DNA of 64,000 nucleotides from Flavobacterium humi (GTDB lineage Bacteria; Bacteroidota; Bacteroidia; Flavobacteriales; Flavobacteriaceae): NCBI RefSeq assembly GCF_004745595.1, contig NZ_SRLH01000007.1, positions 128,769 to 192,768 of the forward strand, read 5' to 3'. Shown piece by piece: positions 46,583 to 54,599 of this stretch (position 1 is its first letter; each line of letters starts with the position of its first letter). The notes under the pieces were generated by a model. It saw only the letters and a program-made list of their open reading frames with translations, ran no database searches and was not told where the DNA came from. The position numbers and the translations under genes were made by a program.

Positions 46583-47654
46583 TTTGGGATCCGGCGGTGC
46601 TGAAAAATTGCTTACAGACATATTGCCCATAATGAAAGAGGAAGGCCATGAGGTAAGCCTGATTATTTTGAATCAATACAACAGTTTAGGTGTTTATAAA
46701 GAAAAACTGAAAAATACCGGAGTTACTCTAATCGATTTTAAAAAATCATTTTACAGCCCGGTCAATATTTTTTACTTAATAAAGTTGCTCCGAAAGGAAG
46801 GTTACGATATTGTCCACGCACATTTATTCCCTTCTTTTTACCATTTGGCTTTAGCTTCACCGTTTCTACCTAAAAAAACGAAATTGGTCTGTACGGAGCA
46901 TAATGTTCAGAACAACAGGAGGAAATATGGCTACCTGCGGCCTATTGACAAATGGGTTTACAACCGTTACAACAAAGTGATCTGCATTACGGATTTAGTA
47001 GAAGAAAGCCTGCACGAATGGCTGTCCCAATTCAGGAAGTCCATTGTGATTAATAACGGCGTGAATTTAAGGGAGATTTCATTGGCCCAGAAAAACATAG
47101 CAAAGGAAGACTATAATTTTATTAATTTTAATAAAAAAAATATCCTGATGGTCGGGCGTTTCAACCTGATCCAAAAAAACCATACCTCTTTAGTTGAGGC
47201 GGTAGCTTTATTGGGGAAAGAATACCACGTGTATTTTGCCGGTACCGGTTCAGATATGGATGCGATAAAGGAAATTGTTTCCCGGTTGGAAATAGAAGAC
47301 CAGGTACATTTCCTTGGGCTCAGGACTGATGTGTATCAGTTGATGCACCTGATGGATTTAAATGTCCTTTCCACCCATTACGAAGGTTTGTCTGGAGTTA
47401 CCCTGGAAGGGCTGGCCAGTGGCAGGCCGTTTATCGGTTCTGATGTGGAAGGCGTGAAAGATGTTGTGCCCAATGATGATTTTTTATTCCCTGACAATGA
47501 GCCTCAAGTCCTTGCCGATAAGATCCAAAAGGTGCTGAATGAGAAAAATGTCCAGGATTATTTAGTTTCGGAGGGATTGAAATTTGTTGAAAATTATTCG
47601 ATAGATAAAATGGCATTGTCTTATCTTGCTGTTTATAAAGAATTTATCCATTAA
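46557..47654 (+). CDS. Glycosyltransferase family 4
   Basis: 365 residues, GT-B fold. N-terminal domain: MKILHLINDLGSGGAEKLL, acceptor side; HAHLFPSFYHLALASP and CTEHNVQNNRRKYGY. C-terminal donor domain: ILMVGRFNLIQKNHTSLVEA, VHFLGLRTDVYQLM and the EX7E-type motif STHYEGLSGVTLEGLASGRP. Retaining transferase with unknown sugar specificity; starts inside the end of the polymerase gene. Confidence 0.9.
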   Translation: MKILHLINDLGSGGAEKLLTDILPIMKEEGHEVSLIILNQYNSLGVYKEKLKNTGVTLIDFKKSFYSPVNIFYLIKLLRKEGYDIVHAHLFPSFYHLALASPFLPKKTKLVCTEHNVQNNRRKYGYLRPIDKWVYNRYNKVICITDLVEESLHEWLSQFRKSIVINNGVNLREISLAQKNIAKEDYNFINFNKKNILMVGRFNLIQKNHTSLVEAVALLGKEYHVYFAGTGSDMDAIKEIVSRLEIEDQVHFLGLRTDVYQLMHLMDLNVLSTHYEGLSGVTLEGLASGRPFIGSDVEGVKDVVPNDDFLFPDNEPQVLADKIQKVLNEKNVQDYLVSEGLKFVENYSIDKMALSYLAVYKEFIH

Positions 47655-47674
47655 TTATTTAGTTTCAACCAAAG

Positions 47675-48766
47675 ATGAATAAAGGTTTACTACTATTATT
47701 TTTGATGCTGTCTTTTTGTTCTTCACAAAAACAAGAACATTCAGACAAGCTACCTGCTAAATACCTTTCGCAGTTTAAGATTTCCGAAACAGAAAGAAAA
47801 ACGGTAATCAGGAAGTTCAAACCTGTAGACCTAACCCGTTACCTCCCAAAAAAATACGTGACTGACGGTTCTGTAGACTATACAGAATACCTGCAAAAAG
47901 GCATAAATGAAAACCGGAATGTGCTGATGCCTGATTTTTCAATAAAGATCAATCAAAACGGGCTGCAGTTAAGGAGTAATTCCAAGGTCATTTTCAATAA
48001 GAAATCAAAGTTGGTCATCATGCCAAACGGTCAGACCAATTATGGGGTCTTGAGTTTGATAGAAAAGGAAAACGTATCCATCTATTATGCTACTATAACA
48101 GGAGACAAATTCTCTCATTTGAACCAAAAAGGAGAGTGGGGAATGGGCATCAATATCATCGGTTCTAAAAATATCACAATAAAATACCCCAGAATTGAAA
48201 AATGTTGGGGCGATGGGATTTATATAGATTCCCACAAAAATGTACTGGCCAAAAATATTACGATCTATAAAGGAATCCTTAATGATAACAGAAGGAACGG
48301 GCTGAGCATAATTTCGGGGGAATCCATACATGTCGATTACCTGCTGTCTGCCAATACCAACGGTACCAAACCAGAAGCGGGGATTGATATAGAACCGGAT
48401 GACAATAACGGAATATTGAAAGACATCAGCTTAAACCATATTACGACCTATAACAATGGCAGTGACGGCATCCTGATCGCATTGGAAGCTCTGGTTGGCC
48501 CCGTTGCCAAAGATGTCAGGATCAATATCAGCAATCACCTGGACGACGGTTCTGCAACGGGAATGCATTTTTACCGTACCACTTACCAATTGCAGGAAAA
48601 CGGCAAATTGCTCAATGGCACTATAAATGTCACCAATTCAGAATGGATAAACAACAGCAAATTACCTATTTGGTATGATACGGATAAGGTGAAAATGCCT
48701 CTTTCTTTTACATTGAAAAATACCAAATCAGGAAGCCGCATCCTTGATGATGCCTCAAAAGAATAG
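47675..48766 (+). CDS. Right-handed beta-helix protein with N-terminal signal
   Basis: 363 residues. The N-terminus (MNKGLLLLFLMLSFCSSQ) is a signal peptide and perhaps a lipobox, although Phe before Cys is unusual. From about residue 100 the repeated pattern of short beta strands with Asn ladders (NISIYYATITGD-like segments: ENVSIYYATITGD, SKNITIKYPRIEKC, AKNITIYKGILND, DISLNHITTYNNGSDG) indicates a parallel beta-helix as in pectate lyases, polysaccharide lyases or glycan epimerases. Likely acts on the polymer outside the inner membrane. No catalytic residues can be assigned. Confidence 0.7.
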   Translation: MNKGLLLLFLMLSFCSSQKQEHSDKLPAKYLSQFKISETERKTVIRKFKPVDLTRYLPKKYVTDGSVDYTEYLQKGINENRNVLMPDFSIKINQNGLQLRSNSKVIFNKKSKLVIMPNGQTNYGVLSLIEKENVSIYYATITGDKFSHLNQKGEWGMGINIIGSKNITIKYPRIEKCWGDGIYIDSHKNVLAKNITIYKGILNDNRRNGLSIISGESIHVDYLLSANTNGTKPEAGIDIEPDDNNGILKDISLNHITTYNNGSDGILIALEALVGPVAKDVRINISNHLDDGSATGMHFYRTTYQLQENGKLLNGTINVTNSEWINNSKLPIWYDTDKVKMPLSFTLKNTKSGSRILDDASKE

Positions 48767-48767
48767 C

Positions 48768-49661
48768 ATGGATGTTTCAGTAATAATAGTCAGTTATAAT
48801 ACCTGCGATTTGACACTCAGGTCAATCGAGTCGGTATACCAGTTTACCAAAGATGTCGCTTTTGAGATTATTGTGGTCGACAACGATTCTAAAGATCAAA
48901 CCGTAAGCAAGGTAAAAGAACAGTTCCCTGATGTAATCCTGATAGAAAGCAAGACCAATGAAGGGTTCGGAAGGGCGAATAACCGAGGTGCCGCTATCGC
49001 GAAAGGTGAATTTGTTTTGCTGCTCAATTCAGATGCGTTCCTTACTTCCAATGCGTTGTGGGAATTTTGTCAATACATGAGAAAGCACGTGCAAGTAGGC
49101 GTTGTTGGCGGTGAATTGTCTACCGGAAGGGATTTTGAAACCGTTTCTTATGGCAACCTTCCTTCACTGTTGGAATATTTCAGTTATTTAGGGTTTAAAA
49201 GATTGTATAAGTCTTATTTTGATACCAAATTAGCCAGTGGCATTGTCAATAAAACCCCCGAAGAAAAAGAAGTCGGATATGTAAATGGCGCGGATATGTT
49301 CATCAGGAAATCGGTTTTTGACCGGGTAGGCGGCTTCGATAAAGATTTCTTTCTTTATTTTGAAGAAACCGAATTATCGTATAGGATTAAAAAAGCCGGG
49401 TATAGCTCCAGGATTATCCCTTGGGTTACTATCATTCATTTAGTGAGCTTTTACCGTGAAAAAGACGCTGATTTTAATTTCAACAAACACCGCATTTATT
49501 CCCAAAGCCGCTTTATGTATTTTAAAAAATGCAACGGGTTAATTACAGCGTATCTGGTCAATTGTATCATGGCTTTTATTTACTTATTGCAGGGAATAAC
49601 CCATAAAAACAAGAGGAATGCCGTCAAGAAAGCATTCATCAGTTTTACGGCACACGCCTGA
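48768..49661 (+). CDS. Glycosyltransferase family 2 (rhamnosyltransferase-like)
   Basis: 297 residues from ATG 48768, one base after the previous stop; ATG codons at 48747 and 48750 would overlap the upstream gene. GT-A fold: DVSVIIVSYNTCDLTLRSI, VDNDSKDQT, EGFGRANNRGAAIAKGEFVLLLNSDAFL (DXD-like NSD), GADMFIRKSVFDRVGGFDKDFFLYFEETEL. This layout is common in rhamnosyl- and other inverting transferases. A hydrophobic stretch near 270 (AYLVNCIMAFIYLL) may associate it with the membrane. Confidence 0.9.
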   Translation: MDVSVIIVSYNTCDLTLRSIESVYQFTKDVAFEIIVVDNDSKDQTVSKVKEQFPDVILIESKTNEGFGRANNRGAAIAKGEFVLLLNSDAFLTSNALWEFCQYMRKHVQVGVVGGELSTGRDFETVSYGNLPSLLEYFSYLGFKRLYKSYFDTKLASGIVNKTPEEKEVGYVNGADMFIRKSVFDRVGGFDKDFFLYFEETELSYRIKKAGYSSRIIPWVTIIHLVSFYREKDADFNFNKHRIYSQSRFMYFKKCNGLITAYLVNCIMAFIYLLQGITHKNKRNAVKKAFISFTAHA

Positions 49662-49680
49662 TTTTCATAAAAACGAACAG

Positions 49681-50895
49681 ATGCAAACCGAAAAAGGAAA
49701 AGATATAGTAATACTGGATAATGTAATTATTGGTAATAATCATTTGATTATCAATTCTTCCATGCTGGAAATTGCCCGTCAGTTGCTTGATGGTCAGCAA
49801 GGGAAAGTGCGGTATTACAGCGATCCCAGCCATTCCGAATCTGTAGTTGCCCTGCTTCCTGAAGCTTATAAAAATACGTTTGCCTTCAATGCCATACCGG
49901 TCATCCATCCGGGAGGAAGAGGCTTTGAAAAAATAGCCTTATGGCGTAAAAAACTATATCTCGACAGCCGGTATTTCAAAAAGGTATGCAAGGATGTGGC
50001 ACATACCAAGCCGCAATTGTTCCTGATAACGACCATGATTCCTTTTAATCTGTACCGGTTTTTAAGCAAGCTTAATACATTGAAAAACCAACAGGTTTTG
50101 ATAATCCTTCACGGGGAATTAGAAGCTGTATTTTGCAATAACCCATCTTTAACGGCAAGAATCAATGGGTATTTTTACAAAAAAATCCTGAAAAAGGCCG
50201 GAAACAATATTAAATTTTTGGTTTTGAGTGACTATATCAAGGATTCTTTGGCCAATAAAAAACTAATCGGGCAAGACCGCCTGATCAGCATCAACCATCC
50301 GTTATCGGAATACCAACGGAAGAACCTCACTGTTTCGGGACCGGTTGTCTTTTCGCATTTGGGAGTGGCAAATAAAAGGAAAAATTCATCGGTAATCTTT
50401 GACTTGGCCCGGGAAACCTTTCAGGAATTACCTAAAGATGCCCTGCAGTTCAATATCATCGGAAGAGTCGATTTATACGGCGCGGATTACTCCAAACCTG
50501 ATTTTGTAACGATTAAATCAAAACACAACCAATCCATCAGCCAGGAAGAATACATTTCTTTTATTGAGGCTTCCCATTATTCCCTGATATTCCTGGACAA
50601 CACTGAATATGTATACAGGATCAGCGGTTCGGTTTTGGATTCTGTCCAATACCAATTGCCTCTTATCGCCCTGGAACACCCTTTCATAAATGAACTTTTT
50701 GAAAAAGGAGGCGATATTGGTTTCCTATGCAAAGATTTGGAAGAAATGAAGCAAGTCGTACTGCGCCTGGCCCAAAAAGATCCGTTGTATAGCAGCCGGT
50801 ATGAGACTCAAATCATCAACTTAAGAAAATTGGCGGCGAAATTTTATTCCGGCAATGTTGCTGAAATTATTTCCAAAGCAATAAAACCAGCGTAA
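49681..50895 (+). CDS. Probable glycosyltransferase, GT-B type (weak similarity)
   Basis: 404 residues from ATG 49681 (MQTEKGKDIVILDN); a longer frame from 49618 overlaps the previous gene. No certain family. The layout is that of GT-B enzymes: an N-terminal half with LLIILHGELEAVF-like segment (QVLIILHGELEAVF) and a C-terminal half with VVFSHLGVANKRKNSS and LQFNIIGRVDLYG, then SGSVLDSVQYQLPLIALEHP. Context among transferase genes supports the call. Confidence 0.6.
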   Translation: MQTEKGKDIVILDNVIIGNNHLIINSSMLEIARQLLDGQQGKVRYYSDPSHSESVVALLPEAYKNTFAFNAIPVIHPGGRGFEKIALWRKKLYLDSRYFKKVCKDVAHTKPQLFLITTMIPFNLYRFLSKLNTLKNQQVLIILHGELEAVFCNNPSLTARINGYFYKKILKKAGNNIKFLVLSDYIKDSLANKKLIGQDRLISINHPLSEYQRKNLTVSGPVVFSHLGVANKRKNSSVIFDLARETFQELPKDALQFNIIGRVDLYGADYSKPDFVTIKSKHNQSISQEEYISFIEASHYSLIFLDNTEYVYRISGSVLDSVQYQLPLIALEHPFINELFEKGGDIGFLCKDLEEMKQVVLRLAQKDPLYSSRYETQIINLRKLAAKFYSGNVAEIISKAIKPA

Positions 50896-50946
50896 TCTGT
50901 TTTTTTTGTTTTATTTTGTTTAAAATTAAAATCCCGGGTTTGTAAA

Positions 50947-52101
50947 ATGAAGCAAAAACTCATCAGAATCACTACCGTACCTATCTCACTTGAAAAATTA
51001 TTGACGGGACAGCTGCGTTTTATGAATTCGTTTTACGATGTTATAGCCGTTTCTTCCGAAAAAGAAAACCTGGAAAAATTTGGCAAAGCCGAAGGCCTGC
51101 CCGTATTTCCCATTGAAATGACCCGGAAAATAACACCAGTACAGGATTTTATGGCCATTGTCAAGTTGTTTTTCTTCCTTAGGAAACAAAAGCCTTTCAT
51201 TGTTCATACCCACACTCCAAAAGCCGGCCTGGTCGGTATGATAGCTGCTAAAATGGCCGGTGTCCCGCACAGGTTGCATACCGTGGCCGGATTGCCGCTT
51301 CTCGAAACCGTCGGTGCGAAAAGGAAAATCCTTGATTTTGTTGAAAAAATAATTTACGGGGCAGCTACGGCGGTATATCCTAATTCGCATGGGCTGCGTA
51401 CCATTATTGAGGAAAACAACTACTGCAGTACGAAGAAGTTAAAGGTTTTGGCCAATGGAAGTTCTAACGGGATCGATACATCGCATTTTGACCCGGCATT
51501 GTTTACATCAGCACAAAATCAGAAACTAAAAGAGCAATGGCATATCGCAAAAGATGATTTTGTTTTTATCTTTGTCGGCCGGCTGGTTAAAGACAAGGGC
51601 ATAAATGAGCTGGTTGAAGCGTTCGGGGTTTTGAATAGTGAAAACCAACATGTTAAATTGTTGCTCGTTGGTAATTTTGAAAACGACCTGGATCCTCTGG
51701 ACGAGAGTACCATGAAACGGATCAGTGAGGGAAAAGGAATTATCGAAGCAGGGTATCAAAATGACGTAAGGCCATACCTGGCTATTGCCGATGCGCTTGT
51801 CTTCCCGAGTTACCGCGAAGGTTTCCCTAACGTTGTGATGCAGGCAGGGGCCTTTGGACTTCCGTCTGTAGTGTCGGATATCAACGGTTGTAACGAAATT
51901 ATAATCGATGGCAAAAACGGTACTATTATCCCGGTCAAAAACAGCGGTGCGATTTATGAAGCCATGAAAAAAATGAGCAGCGCAACACCATGGATGGATT
52001 CCCTGAAACAGAATGCCCGTCCTATGATCGTATCCCGTTTTGAGCAAAAAGTAGTTTGGGAAGCCATACGAAACGAATATCGCCAACTTGAAAATAAATA
52101 A
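50947..52101 (+). CDS. Glycosyltransferase family 4 (PglA/WbpT-type neighbour of PglC)
   Basis: 384 residues, GT-B. Features: HTHTPKAGLVGMIAAKMAGV, RLHTVAGLPLLE, FVFIFVGRLVKDKGINELVEA, and ALVFPSYREGFPNVVMQAGAFGLP with the retaining GT4 glutamates. It directly precedes the initiating phosphoglycosyl transferase gene, so it may add the second sugar of the repeat, as PglA does in Campylobacter. Specificity is inferred only from position. Confidence 0.85.
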   Translation: MKQKLIRITTVPISLEKLLTGQLRFMNSFYDVIAVSSEKENLEKFGKAEGLPVFPIEMTRKITPVQDFMAIVKLFFFLRKQKPFIVHTHTPKAGLVGMIAAKMAGVPHRLHTVAGLPLLETVGAKRKILDFVEKIIYGAATAVYPNSHGLRTIIEENNYCSTKKLKVLANGSSNGIDTSHFDPALFTSAQNQKLKEQWHIAKDDFVFIFVGRLVKDKGINELVEAFGVLNSENQHVKLLLVGNFENDLDPLDESTMKRISEGKGIIEAGYQNDVRPYLAIADALVFPSYREGFPNVVMQAGAFGLPSVVSDINGCNEIIIDGKNGTIIPVKNSGAIYEAMKKMSSATPWMDSLKQNARPMIVSRFEQKVVWEAIRNEYRQLENK

Positions 52102-52103
52102 AA

Positions 52104-52706
52104 GTGTATCAGTATTTTATAAAACCATCGTTTGATTTTGTCATGGCTCTCATAGGCCTGTTGCTGTTTATGCCTTTTTTTATCATTGTTTACGTATTGC
52201 TCAAAATAGCAAACAAAGGCGAAGCGTTTTTTATCCAGCAACGCCCGGGCAAAAACGGCAAGATTTTCAAAATCATCAAATTTAAGACCATGACAGACGA
52301 AAAAGACAGCCATGGCGTTTTGCTCCCTGATGCCCAAAGACTGACAAAAATCGGGTTGTTTGTACGGAAGACTTCCCTGGATGAAATCCCGCAACTGATC
52401 AACATTTTAAAAGGAGACATGAGCCTGATAGGGCCGAGGCCTTTGCTGACGCATTATCTCCACCTGTATAATGATTTCCAAAACCGGCGCCATGAAGTCA
52501 AACCGGGCATAACCGGCTGGGCACAGGTTAACGGGCGGAATGCCATCAGTTGGGATCAGAAATTCGAATATGATGTCTGGTATGTAGACCACTGCTCGTT
52601 TTGGGTAGATGTCAGGATTTTGGCCAAAACCGTATTGAAAGTAATAAAGAAAGAAGGTATAAACGCGGCTGATGCTGCCACAATAGAACCGTTTAATGGA
52701 CAGTAA
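52104..52706 (+). CDS. pglC: Initiating phosphoglycosyl transferase, PglC-like
   Basis: 200 residues, GTG start at 52104, the same size as Campylobacter PglC. A monotopic membrane enzyme that moves a phospho-sugar to undecaprenyl phosphate. It has the N-terminal re-entrant hydrophobic helix (DFVMALIGLLLFMPFFII), FIQQRPGKNGKIFKIIKFKTM, the catalytic Asp-Glu in KTSLDEIPQLINILKGDMS, IGPRPLL and PGITGWAQVNGRN. The PglD/E/F genes next to it indicate that the sugar is a diacetylbacillosamine-type compound. Overlaps pglD by 11 bases. Confidence 0.88.
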   Translation: MYQYFIKPSFDFVMALIGLLLFMPFFIIVYVLLKIANKGEAFFIQQRPGKNGKIFKIIKFKTMTDEKDSHGVLLPDAQRLTKIGLFVRKTSLDEIPQLINILKGDMSLIGPRPLLTHYLHLYNDFQNRRHEVKPGITGWAQVNGRNAISWDQKFEYDVWYVDHCSFWVDVRILAKTVLKVIKKEGINAADAATIEPFNGQ

Positions 52707-53301
52707 CATAGTTTTATACGGCGCAAGCGGGCATTGTAAAGTCATTATCGACATATTGCAATGCAATAACCAGCCTGTTCAGGCTATAATAGATGACGCG
52801 CCCAAATTAGGAACCATCCTCGATATTCCGATAATACATACAAAGCAGTTTGATTTCTCGACTGCGCAGAATATGATTTTGTCTATCGGAAACAACAAAG
52901 TAAGAAAGAGGCTGGCGGCAGAATTGCCATTTAATTTTAGTACAGCCATTCATCCCAAAGCGATCGTTTCAAACCATGCCAGCCTTGGCGAAGGAACCGT
53001 GGTTATGGGAGGTGCTGTGGTTAATCCTGATGCAACCATTGGAAAACACTGTATCATTAATACAGGAGCCGTTATAGAACACGACTGCCGGATTGAGGAT
53101 TATGCACATATTTCACCCAATGCTTCCCTGGCAGGTGGCGTAACAGTTGGAGAAGGGACGCAGGTCGGAATAGGTGCCTCAGTCATCCAGGGCATAAAAA
53201 TCGGCAAATGGGTGGTCATCGGGGCAGGAGCCGTAATTATCAACGACATACCGGACAATGTGGTGGTGGTAGGGAACCCAGGTAGAATATTAAAAAAATA
53301 A
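52696..53301 (+). CDS. pglD: UDP-4-amino-sugar N-acetyltransferase, PglD/NeuD-like
   Basis: 201 residues. N-terminal Rossmann-like domain (IVLYGASGHCKVIIDIL) followed by a left-handed beta-helix with hexapeptides (VMGGAVVNPDATIGKHC, NTGAVIEHDCRIEDY, GGVTVGEGTQVGIGASV). The catalytic His of PglD (IEHDCRI) is present. It acetylates the 4-amino group made by the aminotransferase encoded next. Confidence 0.87.
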   Translation: MDSNIVLYGASGHCKVIIDILQCNNQPVQAIIDDAPKLGTILDIPIIHTKQFDFSTAQNMILSIGNNKVRKRLAAELPFNFSTAIHPKAIVSNHASLGEGTVVMGGAVVNPDATIGKHCIINTGAVIEHDCRIEDYAHISPNASLAGGVTVGEGTQVGIGASVIQGIKIGKWVVIGAGAVIINDIPDNVVVVGNPGRILKK

Positions 53302-53304
53302 AGA

Positions 53305-54444
53305 ATGAGCAATAATTCAAAAATATGGCTTTCATCGCCACATATGGGAGGAAGCGAACAGCAATTTGTAAAAGAAGCCTTCGATACGAATTGGGTAGCA
53401 CCATTAGGGCCTAATGTTTCCGGATTTGAAAAAGACCTGGAGCACTATATAGGGGAAAATTCGCAAGTAGCCGCTTTAAGTTCGGGTACAGGAGCCATCC
53501 ATTTAGGGCTGATCCTGTTAGGAGTCCAGGCAGGAGATGAGGTAATTTGCCAAAGCATGACTTTTTCGGCCTCAGCCAACCCAATTCTGTACCTGGGAGC
53601 CATTCCTGTTTTTGTGGATAGCGAACCCGAAACCTGGAACATCTGCCCTGAAGCTTTGGAAGAAGCTATTAAGGACAGGATAGCCAAAGGGAAAAAACCG
53701 AAAGCGATCATTGGTGTGCATCTCTACGGAATGCCTTTCAAAATAGACGAAATCAAGGCTATTGCCGATGCATATCAGATTCCCCTTCTCGAGGACAGTG
53801 CCGAAGCGCTCGGAAGTACCTACAAAGGAAGGAAATGTGGGACGTTCGGGGAAATTGGCGTTTTGTCTTTCAACGGAAATAAAATCATCACAACATCAGG
53901 AGGCGGGGCTTTGGTTACGTCAAAACCTGAAATTAAGTCAAAAGCTGTTTTCATGGCAACCCAGGCCCGTGACAATGCTCCTCATTACCAGCATAGTGAG
54001 ATAGGTTATAATTACAGGATGAGCAATATTTGTGCAGGGATCGGCCGCGGCCAGATGCAGGTGCTGGATAAGCATGTCGGCCTCAGGAGAGGAATGCACC
54101 AATGGTACGCTGATTTTTTTGCAAAAATAGACGGAGTGACGTTGTTTTCAGAACCTTCCGATGATTTTTACTCTAATCATTGGTTGAGCGCTATTGTCAT
54201 CGATCCTGAAAAAACGGGAGGCAAAACCAGTACAGACCTGCGTTTGGCCCTGGAAAGCGCCAATATTGAAAGCCGCCCGCTGTGGAAGCCAATGCACCTG
54301 CAGCCGATATTTGAACAGTATCCGTATTACGGAGGGAAGATTTCCCAGGATTTGTTTGAGAACGGCTTGTGTTTGCCTTCCGGTTCGAATACGACCGAGG
54401 AAGAAAAAAACAGAATATTTGCCGAACTTCAACTATTTTTTTAG
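53305..54444 (+). CDS. pglE: UDP-4-keto-sugar aminotransferase, PglE-like (DegT/DnrJ family)
   Basis: 379 residues, PLP enzyme. SSPHMGGSEQQFVKEAFD and NWVAPLGPNVSGFE at the N-terminus are typical of PglE/WecE types. ALSSGTGAIHLGLI, EDSAEALGST and the PLP Lys193 in FNGNKIITTSGGGAL are present. It should aminate UDP-4-keto-6-deoxy-GlcNAc from the dehydratase of the next gene. Intact. Confidence 0.9.
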   Translation: MSNNSKIWLSSPHMGGSEQQFVKEAFDTNWVAPLGPNVSGFEKDLEHYIGENSQVAALSSGTGAIHLGLILLGVQAGDEVICQSMTFSASANPILYLGAIPVFVDSEPETWNICPEALEEAIKDRIAKGKKPKAIIGVHLYGMPFKIDEIKAIADAYQIPLLEDSAEALGSTYKGRKCGTFGEIGVLSFNGNKIITTSGGGALVTSKPEIKSKAVFMATQARDNAPHYQHSEIGYNYRMSNICAGIGRGQMQVLDKHVGLRRGMHQWYADFFAKIDGVTLFSEPSDDFYSNHWLSAIVIDPEKTGGKTSTDLRLALESANIESRPLWKPMHLQPIFEQYPYYGGKISQDLFENGLCLPSGSNTTEEEKNRIFAELQLFF

Positions 54445-54599
54445 TATTTTGCAAAACCTTTTAGTAAGGAATGGCAGGAGTCAATGGCTTATTATGAGTT
54501 GTTTATGAGATTGATTTTTTGAATAATGCGTTTTAAAGTGTATTTACTTTGGAGATAGAAGAGAGAGCTAAAATAAAATCTATTTTACATCAGATAGTG

